58,201 nt of DNA from Bacteroidota bacterium (GTDB lineage Bacteria > Bacteroidota > Bacteroidia > Bacteroidales > TTA-H9). Location: NCBI GenBank assembly GCA_003250395.1, contig QKGM01000027.1, positions 1 to 58,201 on the forward strand, in the 5' to 3' direction. A model generated the notes under the pieces. That model was not told where the DNA came from. It did not search any database and saw only the letters and a list, made by a program, of their open reading frames with translations. How positions within the stretch are numbered: position 1 is the stretch's first letter; each line of letters opens with the position of its first letter. The translations under genes were made by a program, and so were the position numbers. Positions 1 to 8,409 of this stretch are shown here, piece after piece.

Positions 1-63
1 ATTTGGTTCAGGTATATTAATCTTCCAGTTCCTTTGTCAGAATATCAGATGATACCGTTTTAA
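1..63 (+). CDS. Possible 3' end of a truncated upstream gene
   Basis: The first frame is open from the window edge and ends in TAA at 61-63, giving a 20-residue tail (ends SEYQMIPF). The codons look ordinary for this genome. The piece is too short to assign to a family and could be chance read-through of intergenic DNA. Confidence 0.22.
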   Translation: MWFRYINLPVPLSEYQMIPF

Positions 64-383
64 TTATTCTTAACAAATGAAGAATAATTGATTTAATCAA
101 TTAGTTCGAACAAAATCATAGGTTGTAATTTCATTACACAGATTAAAATTGTAACAATAAACGAAGCAAAAACCTTTTTGAAATGCGATTTATGAATGAG
201 ATGGTGGGTTAATTGCCAACACATATTTTTATTATTTTGGGTTTTTATAGTTGTAGTTTTCCAAGACATTATGTATCTCATTTTTCCTCGGATTTTGTGC
301 TACTTCATTAAGAATTCATATCTTTGAGACCGCGTCAGTATTACTTGAACTACATTCAACAAATCCCTAATACCTTATCTTCC
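64..383. other. Intergenic region upstream of the NfeD/flotillin operon
   Basis: About 320 bp of AT-rich sequence. The only element I can support is the promoter at 294-326. A minus-strand reading frame at 93-281 has low-complexity, AT-driven composition and no recognisable motif, so I do not call it a gene. Confidence 0.6.
294..326 (+). promoter_or_regulatory. Bacteroidota promoter for the NfeD-flotillin operon
   Basis: TTTG at 294-297 is followed after 21 bp by TATCTTTG at 319-326. This fits the phylum consensus of TTTG at -33 and TAnnTTTG at -7 with normal spacing. It is one of only two places in the window where both boxes are convincing. It also shows that a TTG start at 324 would lie inside the promoter, so the gene should start at the ATG at 384. 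Confidence 0.7.
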
Positions 384-953
384 ATGGAATTTTTCTCTCA
401 ACTAGACCCAATGCTTCGGATGTTCTGGTACATTGCTATTCCTATTAGTGTAGTTTTCGCTATTCAAACCATCACTACATTTATTGGAATGGATAGCACA
501 GATGGTGCCGTAGCAGATTTCGACAGCAACCTTGATGGTGATTCAGGAACCCCTTTTCAACTTTTCTCTTTACGAAACCTGGTAAATTTCCTTTTAGGAT
601 TTGGCTGGGGGGGAATTTCATTTTACAATCTTTTCGAGACAAAAAGCATTGTTATTATCCTTGCTCTTATTTCAGGTATAGCACTGATAGCTATATTTTT
701 CGTTGTCATGCAGCAAATGAACAAGCTGAATGAGGATAACACAATGAAACCTAATGATAGCCTGGGCAAAACAGCCGAAGTATACCTTACTATACCGGAA
801 TCAGGATCAGGAACAGGTAAAATCCTTGTAAGTATAAGAGGCAGTATGCACGAAATGACAGCCATTACAAGAGGCGCACAAATTCCTTCAGGAAGTCTTG
901 TAAAGATTACTGCCGTCGAGTCAGGTGAAATTCTGGTAGTTGAGAAATTTTAA
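384..953 (+). CDS. NfeD-like / OB-fold membrane protein (flotillin partner)
   Basis: A 189-residue membrane protein. Hydrophobic segments lie near residues 12-30, 65-85 and 90-115. After a polar linker, a C-terminal beta-rich domain of about 60 residues (from GKTAEVYLTIPESGSG to the end) resembles the OB fold of NfeD/YuaF proteins. NfeD-family proteins are usually encoded beside SPFH proteins and are thought to help organise membrane microdomains. Here the flotillin gene follows after 17 bp, which supports that role. I chose the ATG at 384 because the longer frame begins at a TTG lying inside the promoter. The family is clear from context and fold; the precise function is inferred. Confidence 0.8.
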   Translation: MEFFSQLDPMLRMFWYIAIPISVVFAIQTITTFIGMDSTDGAVADFDSNLDGDSGTPFQLFSLRNLVNFLLGFGWGGISFYNLFETKSIVIILALISGIALIAIFFVVMQQMNKLNEDNTMKPNDSLGKTAEVYLTIPESGSGTGKILVSIRGSMHEMTAITRGAQIPSGSLVKITAVESGEILVVEKF

Positions 954-970
954 TATTTAAATTAATAGTT

Positions 971-2482
971 ATGATTGACCCTTTCATTATTGTAGTTGTT
1001 GCAGCAATCGTAGTGTTTATCACTGTGATTACTTTACTTTCTCGCTTTAAACGTTGTCCTTCGGATAAAATTTTGGTCGTTTATGGGAAAACAGGAGGAA
1101 CCTCAGCAAGGTGTATCCATGGTGGCGGAGCATTCATATGGCCCGTTATACAAGATTATGCATATCTTGACCTGAAACCCATCTCGATTGAAGCCAACCT
1201 TACCAATGCGCTTAGTCGCCAAAACATCCGGGTTGATGTTCCCTGCCGTTTTACCATTGCTATTTCGACTGAATCAGATAACATGAACAATGCAGCAGAA
1301 CGACTGTTGGGGCTCACACCTGATCAGATCCAGGAACTATCGAAAGATATTCTCTTTGGTCAACTCCGTTTAGTGATTGCAACTATGACCATTGAGGAAA
1401 TTAACTCTGATCGCGATAAGTTCCTCGATAACATTTCGAAGAATGTTGATACCGAATTGAAAAAAATCGGATTAAAACTTATAAATGTTAATGTCACGGA
1501 TATTCGTGATGAGTCTGGCTATATTGAGGCTTTAGGAAAGGAAGCAGCAGCCAAGGCAATTAATGAGGCTAAGGTTAGTGTTGCCGAACAGGAAAAGATT
1601 GGAGAAACCGGAAAAGCCATGGCAGATAGAGAGCGGGATGTTCAAATTGCCGAGACACACCGGGATCGTGATGTTAAAATCGCGGTTACCAATAAAGATA
1701 AAGAAGTTAGTATAGCTGTTGCAGCCAAAGATGAAGCCATAGGCCGGGCTGAAGCACAACGTGACACCAGAATCAAGACATCGGAAGCTAATGCAATCGC
1801 CGTTAGTGGTGAAAATGAGGCCAAAATTAACATTGCCGGATCAGATGCCCTGCGTCGGGAAAAAGAGGCTGAAGCCCTCCGTATAGCAATCACTGCAGAG
1901 AAAGTTCAACAGGCGAAAGCCCTGGAGGAAGCGTACCTTGCTGAACAGAAAGCTGAAATGGCTCGTTCAGAGCGTGAAAGATCTACTCAGGTGGCCAATG
2001 TTGTGGTTCCCGCTCAAATTGCAAAGGAACGGCTTATCATAGAGGCACAGGCTGATGCTGAAAGAATCAGGGTAAATGCAAAAGGTGAGGCAGATGCCAT
2101 CTTTGCTAAAATGGATGCTGAAGCTAAAGGTCTTTACGAAATATTGACCAAACAGGCTGAAGGGTATCGCGAAGTGGTAAATGCTGCCGGTGGTGATCCA
2201 TCAAAAGCATTCCAATTACTCCTGATCGAAAAATTGCCTGAATTAGTACGCACTCAGGTTGAAGCCGTTAAGAATATTAAAATAGATAAAATCACTGTCT
2301 GGGACTCCGGTGCTGAGAATGGCTCCTCCAGTACAGCCAATTTCGTATCAAACTTAATGAAATCGGTTCCCCCGTTAAACGACCTGTTTAACATGGCCGG
2401 GCTTAATCTGCCTTCTTACCTGAAAGCTGAGGAGAAAGAAAAAGGGAATGAAACCGATGAAGTGAAATCTGATATCGAATAA
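971..2482 (+). CDS. floT: Flotillin family protein (SPFH domain)
   Basis: 503 residues. An N-terminal membrane anchor (about residues 3-25) is followed by an SPFH/band-7 domain (about 30-200). Then comes a long Ala/Glu/Lys/Arg-rich coiled coil (about 190-400) with EA repeats typical of flotillins, and a C-terminal tail ending in a charged Glu/Lys stretch. Flotillins form oligomers on the inner face of the membrane and scaffold functional membrane microdomains. Length and domain order match bacterial YuaG/FloT and YqiK proteins. It is second in a two-gene operon with the NfeD-like protein and is followed by a strong terminator. The gene name follows the family; orthology with Bacillus floT is not proven here. 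Confidence 0.9.
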   Translation: MIDPFIIVVVAAIVVFITVITLLSRFKRCPSDKILVVYGKTGGTSARCIHGGGAFIWPVIQDYAYLDLKPISIEANLTNALSRQNIRVDVPCRFTIAISTESDNMNNAAERLLGLTPDQIQELSKDILFGQLRLVIATMTIEEINSDRDKFLDNISKNVDTELKKIGLKLINVNVTDIRDESGYIEALGKEAAAKAINEAKVSVAEQEKIGETGKAMADRERDVQIAETHRDRDVKIAVTNKDKEVSIAVAAKDEAIGRAEAQRDTRIKTSEANAIAVSGENEAKINIAGSDALRREKEAEALRIAITAEKVQQAKALEEAYLAEQKAEMARSERERSTQVANVVVPAQIAKERLIIEAQADAERIRVNAKGEADAIFAKMDAEAKGLYEILTKQAEGYREVVNAAGGDPSKAFQLLLIEKLPELVRTQVEAVKNIKIDKITVWDSGAENGSSSTANFVSNLMKSVPPLNDLFNMAGLNLPSYLKAEEKEKGNETDEVKSDIE

Positions 2483-2511
2483 TCTTTGAAAAAACTTCAT
2501 TAATAAAATAT

Positions 2512-2545
2512 AAAAGGCAGCTTTTAGGGCTGCCTTTTATATTTT
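2512..2545 (+). terminator. Rho-independent terminator of the flotillin operon
   Basis: A perfect 10-bp stem, AAAAGGCAGC (2512-2521) with GCTGCCTTTT (2529-2538), with a 7-nt loop and a T-rich tail. It lies 30 bp after the flotillin stop codon. Confidence 0.85.
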
Positions 2546-2619
2546 CAATAGAGCAAATAAATACGTAAAAAATTGGATTCGGATAAATCCTGTATAAAAG
2601 AATGATTTAATAAAACAAT

Positions 2620-3024
2620 TCAGGCAAAAGTGATATAACTATTGGCAGCAAAATTCCATAACGTAACAATACCAATCGCAAATAGCTTGGCAAGATAAAA
2701 ATTAACAGAGAATCTTCGGTCAAGCATCCAGATAATGATGGTATTAATTACCAGCCCGATCATCGAAATAATAAAAAACTGACTAAACTCTATCATCATA
2801 TGTGGATTATGACTTTCGAAAGTCCAAATCCTGTTCAAAAAATAATTCGAAGTCGCAGCCACAGAAAAACCGATAGCATTTGCTACAAAACGTTGTATCT
2901 TAATCCATTCTTTGCAAACCCAGGTAATCCCAAAATCAACAAATACACCTGAAAAGCCAACAACTCCAAACTTCAAAAACTTGAATATCAGATCTTGCGT
3001 AAGAATGGATGACAGGAATGACAT
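2620..3024 (-). CDS. GtrA-like membrane protein
   Basis: About 135 residues with four predicted membrane helices. The first contains FLKFGVVGFSGVFVDFGI, a typical GtrA-family opening, and the conserved segments SNYFLNRIWTF and the C-terminal NFAANSYITF are present. GtrA-like proteins are small inner-membrane proteins thought to help move lipid-linked sugars across the membrane. The reading frame can extend upstream to an ATG at 3114, but the extra 30 residues are atypical, so the internal ATG at 3024 is preferred. It is divergent from the hydrolase gene at 3135. No glycosyltransferase lies next to it, so its substrate is unknown. Confidence 0.8.
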   Translation of the reverse strand: MSFLSSILTQDLIFKFLKFGVVGFSGVFVDFGITWVCKEWIKIQRFVANAIGFSVAATSNYFLNRIWTFESHNPHMMIEFSQFFIISMIGLVINTIIIWMLDRRFSVNFYLAKLFAIGIVTLWNFAANSYITFA

Positions 3025-3134
3025 AAATAGTATTAAGAGCCGCAAAGATAAAGATTCAGCCCGAAGGAACATAGAGAAACGACTACAATCAACTAATGAT
3101 GTGATTATTTTCACTATTATTGTAAAAAAAACAT

Positions 3135-3923
3135 ATGCCTTTTGCTACCCTAAATGATATTAATCTCTATTATGAAGATAAAGGTACTGGGCCTGTAGTG
3201 GTATTACTGGCTGGTCTTGCATCCGACTCACAGAGCTGGGCATTGGTTGCCAATCAATTATCCAAACATTTCAGAGTTATCTGTCCTGACAACCGTTGCT
3301 CAGGGCGTACAGAAACTGACACTACCCGAATAAGTATAGACCAAATGGCCGAGGATACGATTGCCCTGCTTAACCATCTTCATATTGACAAGGCCATGTT
3401 CCTGGGCCATTCTATGGGAGGTTTTATAGCTCAGACAATAGCCATTAATTACCCAAAACTGGTTAAAAAGCTGATTCTGGAAGCTACCTCTGCTATTGTT
3501 TCACCAAGGAACCGATTACTATTCGACAACCTGGCATCTCTGTTCGCAGCAGGTACCGACCCAGAAACATGGTTTTCAACTTTGTTTCTATGGTTGTTTC
3601 ATCCCTCATTTTTTGCAAACAATGAGATGGTACAGGCTGCGCTTTCTTATTCCATTGACTATCCCTACAATCCTTCAGTAGTTTCTTTTCGCAATCAAAC
3701 TGACTGTATAAACAGTTATCGTTCCGGCGTAATAGAGAATATTGCTGCACCTACCTTGATTATTAGCGGGAGCCATGATCTCATTTTTGGCCATGAAGAA
3801 ACTGAGACTTTATGCAATAGAATTCCCAACGCTATTCATCGTGAAATCGAAGAAGCCGGTCATGCTGTCCACGTCGATCAATTAGAGAAATTCGTTAAAT
3901 TAGTAACTGAATTCTTCCTTTAA
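3135..3923 (+). CDS. Alpha/beta-fold hydrolase
   Basis: 262 residues, a single alpha/beta-hydrolase domain with no signal peptide, so probably cytoplasmic. The nucleophile elbow GHSMGG places the catalytic Ser at residue 93. The acid is probably Asp215 in SGSHDLIFG, and His243 in AGHAVHVDQ completes the triad. The oxyanion region is LLAGLASDSQSW. The sequence is closest in style to 3-oxoadipate enol-lactonase and other small esterases, but no beta-ketoadipate pathway genes are nearby, so the substrate is unknown. It is convergent with nadE, with only about 14 bp between the stops and no obvious terminator. Confidence 0.85.
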   Translation: MPFATLNDINLYYEDKGTGPVVVLLAGLASDSQSWALVANQLSKHFRVICPDNRCSGRTETDTTRISIDQMAEDTIALLNHLHIDKAMFLGHSMGGFIAQTIAINYPKLVKKLILEATSAIVSPRNRLLFDNLASLFAAGTDPETWFSTLFLWLFHPSFFANNEMVQAALSYSIDYPYNPSVVSFRNQTDCINSYRSGVIENIAAPTLIISGSHDLIFGHEETETLCNRIPNAIHREIEEAGHAVHVDQLEKFVKLVTEFFL

Positions 3924-3937
3924 AGTCCTCGGTGTAT

Positions 3938-5575
3938 TTAACCAAGATACTTTGCAACGATAGGCATACGCCTGCCCATCCCAAAAGCCTTTGAACTTAT
4001 CCTTAAAATGGGTGGGGTTTGGTGACGCTTGTATTCATTGAGATTAACAAGACGAAGAATCCTTGCTACCAATGTTTTATCAAATCCAAGAGCCACTATT
4101 TCATCAGGGCCTTTGAAGGCCTCTATATATTGATAGAGAACCTGATCGAGGAGATCATATTCAGGCAGTGAGTCGGAATCTTTCTGGTCGGGTCGTAATT
4201 CAGCTGACGGAGGTTTATTGATAATATTCTCAGGAATCACTGTTCCATCCTTGTTGATAAAACGTGCGAGCTCAAACACATCAGTCTTGTATACATCCCC
4301 AATTACCGATAGTCCTCCGCACATATCGCCATAAAGCGTACCATAGCCAACAGCTGCTTCACTTTTATTGCTTGTATTCAGCAGGATATGACCAAACTTA
4401 TTTGATAAGGCCATCAGGATAACAGCACGTGTCCGTGCCTGCATGTTCTCCTCAGCCAATCCAAAAGGAAGGTCTCTAAACAAATCGGACAAAACATTCT
4501 GTATAGAACTAAATGGTTCCTCTATACTGATTATTTCATGAGCCGTACCCAGATTCTCCGAAAGTTCTATGGCGTCACTGACAGAATGTTCGCTTGAAAA
4601 CCTCGAAGGGAGCAATACACCCCATACATTTTCGGGACCTAAAGCCCTTGCAGCCAACACTAAAACTACAGCTGAATCAATCCCACCTGAAAGGCCTAAG
4701 ATAGCTTTATTAAATCCCAGCTTCGAGAAATAATTACGGATACCCATTATAAGTGCATCATGTATGAGTTGTATCCTGCTATAATCTGATTTATTCTCAG
4801 AATATTTTCCTGTTTTCAAGGCATCTGAGTCAATAATCAGGTAATCTTCATCAAAATATGCCAGTTCAGCAGCAATTGAGCCATCAGAAGCCAATACTGA
4901 CGAACCTCCGTCAAATAAAAGTTCTGTCTGAGCCCCCACATGATTAACATAAAGCAGTGGTATTTCATATATTGCGACATTCTCCTTCAAAACAGATCGA
5001 CGCGTTTCTGCCTGAGAAGCATTAAAAGGAGAGGCAGCAATATTAATCATCAATGTCGGATGCTGAGTCTCCAATTTTTCCATTGGAGAGAAAGTGTAAA
5101 GCTGCTCTGCTCCTACATTCCATAAATCTTCACAGATAGTCAGGGCTATCCGTTCACTCTTGAAATTAATAACATGAAAATCACGACCAGGCTCGAAATA
5201 TCTGTATTCATCAAAGATATCATAATTTGGAAGCAACGCTTTATGGGCTACCTGCTCAATCCTTCCATTATTTAAAAAGAGAGCTGCATTAAAAAGTCTC
5301 TTGCCCTTTCCTGTTTTATTAAAAACCGGAGCACCAATTATTGCTGCAATATCAATACATTCAGCCGCAATGAGGCTAACAGCAAATTCACAGCGATTGA
5401 TGAAGTCATTGAAATCCAAAAAATCACGGGGTGGATAACCAGATATGGATAGTTCGGCAAATACAGCAAGATCAGCTCCATCTTCCCGTGCCTGTTTCAG
5501 CGACTTGATTACCTGAGCTACATTATAATCGAAATTACCTATATGGTAATTGATCTGACAAAGAGCTATTTTCAT
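3938..5575 (-). CDS. nadE: Glutamine-dependent NAD+ synthetase
   Basis: 545 residues in two domains. The N-terminal nitrilase-type glutaminase domain carries the triad Glu41 (AELSISGYPP), Lys112 (HKALLPNYD) and Cys148 (TICEDLW). The C-terminal synthetase domain has the ATP-pyrophosphatase loop SGGIDS at about 296-301. The enzyme converts deamido-NAD+, ATP and glutamine to NAD+ in the last step of NAD synthesis. All catalytic residues are present and the length is normal. The frame also allows an ATG two codons upstream (5581); MKIALCQINYHIGNF is the usual family start. The barrel gene lies 15 bp upstream on the same strand, so the two are probably co-transcribed. Confidence 0.95.
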   Translation of the reverse strand: MKIALCQINYHIGNFDYNVAQVIKSLKQAREDGADLAVFAELSISGYPPRDFLDFNDFINRCEFAVSLIAAECIDIAAIIGAPVFNKTGKGKRLFNAALFLNNGRIEQVAHKALLPNYDIFDEYRYFEPGRDFHVINFKSERIALTICEDLWNVGAEQLYTFSPMEKLETQHPTLMINIAASPFNASQAETRRSVLKENVAIYEIPLLYVNHVGAQTELLFDGGSSVLASDGSIAAELAYFDEDYLIIDSDALKTGKYSENKSDYSRIQLIHDALIMGIRNYFSKLGFNKAILGLSGGIDSAVVLVLAARALGPENVWGVLLPSRFSSEHSVSDAIELSENLGTAHEIISIEEPFSSIQNVLSDLFRDLPFGLAEENMQARTRAVILMALSNKFGHILLNTSNKSEAAVGYGTLYGDMCGGLSVIGDVYKTDVFELARFINKDGTVIPENIINKPPSAELRPDQKDSDSLPEYDLLDQVLYQYIEAFKGPDEIVALGFDKTLVARILRLVNLNEYKRHQTPPILRISSKAFGMGRRMPIVAKYLG

Positions 5576-5589
5576 AGTCATTCACATGG

Positions 5590-6285
5590 TTAAAACATGA
5601 CACCCAGGGAGAGTTCCAGATAACTGGGTATTGCACGCTGCGATTTATGCGTTAATGGATTATTTCCGTTCAATACATTTGTCAGACCATTATTATAATT
5701 TATTCCCACGAAAAGGAAAGTCGATTTATCTATTAAATAATCAATACCGGCGCCAAACCTTAAAGCAAGCCGGGCCGTTGCAATATCATCAAAAGCATCA
5801 TCCTCTGAATTAACAACTTTTCCATTCTTCGGAACGAAATTGTCGCTTGTCTTTGCCTTGATATTTATACCGGCTACAAATCCAATATTTGCCCAGAACC
5901 GGTAAAGGCCAAATGCATTAGTCTTCATTTTAAACATCAAAGGGATTTCAAGATAGCGCATACTGTATTTACGATGCATTACTCCCAGAGTGGTATCTCC
6001 ATCAGAAATCAGTTGCGTATCAAATGCCAGTTTACCATTCAGGTAATTTAAATCAAATCCGGTATTGAAATAATAGTTCCGGTCAATAGCAATATCACTT
6101 ACAAAACCCCATGAAAACCCTGCCTGTATTCCATCTCCTGAATAACCCTTTGTATCAGGACTCAACCAGCCAATATTGGGTGCCAGTCGGATACCAAACT
6201 GAAACGGTCTGTTATCAACCTGGGAAGAAGCAGTAAATCCTATAAGGATTACCAGCATTCCGGTAAAAAAACATCTTCTCATCAC
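5590..6285 (-). CDS. PorT-like outer-membrane beta-barrel protein
   Basis: 231 residues with an N-terminal signal peptide (cleavage likely after TASSQ). The remainder is made of alternating amphipathic strands ending in a C-terminal Phe (SLGVMF), as expected for an outer-membrane barrel. The segment MRYLEIPLMFKMK is typical of the OMP_b-brl_2 and PorT group. PorT is an outer-membrane component needed for type IX secretion in Porphyromonas, but many paralogues share this fold, so 'PorT-like' is as far as the sequence goes. It lies 15 bp upstream of nadE and is divergent from a second barrel gene at 6482. Confidence 0.7.
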   Translation of the reverse strand: MMRRCFFTGMLVILIGFTASSQVDNRPFQFGIRLAPNIGWLSPDTKGYSGDGIQAGFSWGFVSDIAIDRNYYFNTGFDLNYLNGKLAFDTQLISDGDTTLGVMHRKYSMRYLEIPLMFKMKTNAFGLYRFWANIGFVAGINIKAKTSDNFVPKNGKVVNSEDDAFDDIATARLALRFGAGIDYLIDKSTFLFVGINYNNGLTNVLNGNNPLTHKSQRAIPSYLELSLGVMF

Positions 6286-6372
6286 ATAAAGTATTTAGGT
6301 GAATTAACGACAAAGCTGGATCAGAATTATATCAGGAATCGACTCTCACCAGGATATCATCCAAATAATAAA

Positions 6373-6380
6373 CAAAATTA
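6373..6380 (-). promoter_or_regulatory. Candidate -7 element for the PorT-like gene
   Basis: TAATTTTG on the minus strand, about 88 bp upstream of the ATG at 6285. It matches TAnnTTTG, but no -33 box is evident, so this is a weak call. Confidence 0.3.
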
Positions 6381-6452
6381 CTAAAAAGTTGTTAATTCGT
6401 AGGCTTTAGCCTAGATTGATCAGCGGTAATACCAACGCACGGTAAAAAAATG

Positions 6453-6460
6453 TATGTTTG
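6453..6460 (+). promoter_or_regulatory. -7 promoter element for the barrel gene at 6482
   Basis: TATGTTTG matches TAnnTTTG and lies 21 bp before the ATG at 6482. A TTG start codon at 6458 would fall inside it, which argues for the downstream ATG. Confidence 0.5.
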
Positions 6461-6481
6461 CATAATAAAAACGCTAAAAAC

Positions 6482-7093
6482 ATGAAAAAAATCACTTTAA
6501 TGATTGTTGCCCTGATAATTACGGGGAGTATATTTGGTCAGATTTCATTTGGGCCCAAAATTGGACTCAATGTATCAAAACTCTCAACCGATATGGCAGG
6601 TAATGTATCGGGATTGAAAGAAAGCAGCAAAACTGGTTTTCAACTGGGGGCATTTGTTAGAATTGGAACTAAATTCTATATTCAACCTGAATTGCTTTAT
6701 AGTGTTAAAGGAGGAATCCTTGAAGTGGCTGGTGATGCGGTCAATCCTGCCGTTAGTGCAGACTATAAGATGGGAACTATGGATATTCCTGTTTTGGTTG
6801 GAACAAAGGTTTTTAGCTTACCAATGGTGAACGTAAGAGCATTTGCAGGTCCGATCGCTTCCTTTGTTGTCAGCAAAGATTTAACCATTTCAAACCTGGT
6901 ACCTGATGATGATCAGATAAAACTGAAGGATGCAATCTGGAGTGCTGCCATAGGTGCAGGTGTAGATGTAATGATGTTTACCCTTGACATACGTTATGAA
7001 TTTGGATTGAACAATATCTCCAACGACGCAGATACATATAGTTCGATGAAGAGCAATACTTTTAATGTCAGCTTAGGTTGGAAAATACTCTAG
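6482..7093 (+). CDS. Porin-family outer-membrane beta-barrel protein
   Basis: 203 residues. A signal peptide (KKITLMIVALIITGSIFGQ) is followed by an eight-strand-type barrel of the OMP_b-brl_2 family. Typical strands include GPKIGLNVSKL, FYIQPELLYSVKGG and DIPVLVGTKVF. The protein ends in SLGWKIL rather than an aromatic residue. Such small barrels are abundant in Bacteroidota and mostly have no assigned function. The ATG at 6482 is chosen because the upstream TTG lies in the promoter. It is monocistronic, with its own promoter and a strong terminator, and is divergent from the PorT-like gene. Confidence 0.8.
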   Translation: MKKITLMIVALIITGSIFGQISFGPKIGLNVSKLSTDMAGNVSGLKESSKTGFQLGAFVRIGTKFYIQPELLYSVKGGILEVAGDAVNPAVSADYKMGTMDIPVLVGTKVFSLPMVNVRAFAGPIASFVVSKDLTISNLVPDDDQIKLKDAIWSAAIGAGVDVMMFTLDIRYEFGLNNISNDADTYSSMKSNTFNVSLGWKIL

Positions 7094-7116
7094 CTTTCTA
7101 CTGGAAAAATTTGAAG

Positions 7117-7142
7117 CCGCTATTCGTAGCGGTTTTTTTTTT
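7117..7142 (+). terminator. Rho-independent terminator with UUCG tetraloop
   Basis: CCGCTA (7117-7122) pairs with TAGCGG (7127-7132) around a TTCG loop, followed by ten T residues. This is a very stable textbook terminator between the barrel gene and gldB. Confidence 0.9.
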
Positions 7143-7176
7143 GCATAAAATCGGCAAATTGTACGTTATTGACATG

Positions 7177-7184
7177 TACATTTG
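7177..7184 (+). promoter_or_regulatory. -7 promoter element for gldB
   Basis: TACATTTG lies 19 bp before the ATG at 7204 and just downstream of the preceding terminator. An ATTG at 7158-7161 could act as an imperfect -33 box (15-bp gap). Confidence 0.5.
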
Positions 7185-7203
7185 CGAACAAAACAATCAT
7201 TTT

Positions 7204-8214
7204 ATGAAGAAAACCTCTGGATTACTTCCTGTGTTTATTCTTGTCATGATTTTACTTTCAGGTTGTACCAGTGCGCCGGGAAAGTGGAATGAGATCGATG
7301 TATCAGGATTTACAAAACCAAAGATACTAATCCAACGGTATGAGCTAGATCTTTTTAAAATACCAAAGGATGAACTTGTTCAGGGGCTTAAAACTCTTGC
7401 ACCAAAATACCCGCTTTTCATTGGAAATAGTTACAATAGCGAGCAAGCCCTGATCCAAATGCAGCATTATCTGGCAGATGAAGCTATTCTTGAAGGGTTG
7501 AAAGCCGTTGAAAATACTTTCAATGATATTACAGATATTGAGAAAGATTTGTCTCTTGCTTTTCAAAGGATTCAGGCAGTAATCCCTGAATTTAGAATTC
7601 CTCAGGTATTCAGCTATATTTCAGGTTTTGATACTGAGACTGGTGTATTTGTAAATGACAGTGTTGTTATCATCCCGCTTGACCTGTTTCTCGGGAATGG
7701 GTTCACCGGCTATAAGAAGCTGGGGATTCCGGCTTATATACAATGCAATATGGTCCCGGAAAACATTGTTCCGGAAGTAATAAAACAAATTCTCAACTTC
7801 CATTTCTGGTTCGACGTTTCGCAGCGTCCTCTTATTGACCAGATGGTTGAATCAGGTAAATACCTGGCATTAATGGAATTTATCCTTCCGACTTATCAGG
7901 CGGCACAGCTTATCGGATACACTCCTGATCAATATCACTGGTGTGAACAAAATGAAGCTAATATCTGGGCGATGATGATCGAGAAACAACTGCTCTTTAG
8001 CAGTAACCCGGTTAATATCAGGGCTATGATGAACGATGGTCCGTTTACACCAGGGCTTGATAAAGCATCACCCGGTCGTATTGGCGAGTGGGTAGGTAGA
8101 CAGATAGTCAATTCATACCTCAAAAAACACCCTGATACCCGGCCATCACAATTGTTTAAATTACCACAGGGACAAGATTTTCTTCAGGAATCATCTTACA
8201 AACCCAAATCCTGA
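7204..8214 (+). CDS. gldB: Gliding-motility-type lipoprotein GldB
   Basis: 336 residues. The signal peptide ends in a lipobox (MILLSGC), so the mature protein is a lipoprotein anchored at Cys21. The body matches the GldB family: an early segment IQRYELDLFKIPKDEL, then LKTLAPKYPLFIGNS, and a C-terminal part with PGRIGEWVGRQIVNSYL. GldB is essential for gliding in Flavobacterium and widely conserved in T9SS-bearing Bacteroidota, including non-gliders; its biochemical role is unknown. The open frame extends upstream to 7078, but that would run through the terminator and promoter, so the ATG at 7204 is used. Confidence 0.85.
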   Translation: MKKTSGLLPVFILVMILLSGCTSAPGKWNEIDVSGFTKPKILIQRYELDLFKIPKDELVQGLKTLAPKYPLFIGNSYNSEQALIQMQHYLADEAILEGLKAVENTFNDITDIEKDLSLAFQRIQAVIPEFRIPQVFSYISGFDTETGVFVNDSVVIIPLDLFLGNGFTGYKKLGIPAYIQCNMVPENIVPEVIKQILNFHFWFDVSQRPLIDQMVESGKYLALMEFILPTYQAAQLIGYTPDQYHWCEQNEANIWAMMIEKQLLFSSNPVNIRAMMNDGPFTPGLDKASPGRIGEWVGRQIVNSYLKKHPDTRPSQLFKLPQGQDFLQESSYKPKS

Positions 8215-8250
8215 CAAAACATACTGAAGATAGAATCATATGTTGCATTG

Positions 8251-8267
8251 TATTTTTGGTATTTTTG
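8251..8267 (+). promoter_or_regulatory. Two overlapping-phase -7 candidates upstream of the 8410 gene
   Basis: TATTTTTG occurs at 8251-8258 and again at 8260-8267. Either would give a leader of roughly 140 nt. No -33 box is clear. Confidence 0.3.
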
Positions 8268-8409
8268 TCATAAAAAACTACCAGCAAAACCTGAAATCTG
8301 ATTATTGCCTTTCCTTAAGTCCTGAATATCGATACTCCGGTTATACACCAACGTGAGTATTCAGACATATCATAACTGCAAATTATTGATTCATAATCAT
8401 CTGAGAAAT

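Noticed and set aside
93..281. 62-codon minus-strand frame in the first intergenic region
   Set aside because: AT-driven, low-complexity composition and no motif. It lies in a promoter-bearing spacer.
1532..1893. Minus-strand frames inside the flotillin gene
   Set aside because: Antisense shadows created by the Ala/Glu-rich coiled-coil codons.
6458..6481. TTG start extending the barrel gene at 6482
   Set aside because: The TTG lies inside the -7 promoter box and would add residues before a normal signal peptide.
7078..7203. 42-codon N-terminal extension of GldB
   Set aside because: It would be translated through a strong terminator and the promoter, and would bury the signal peptide and lipobox.
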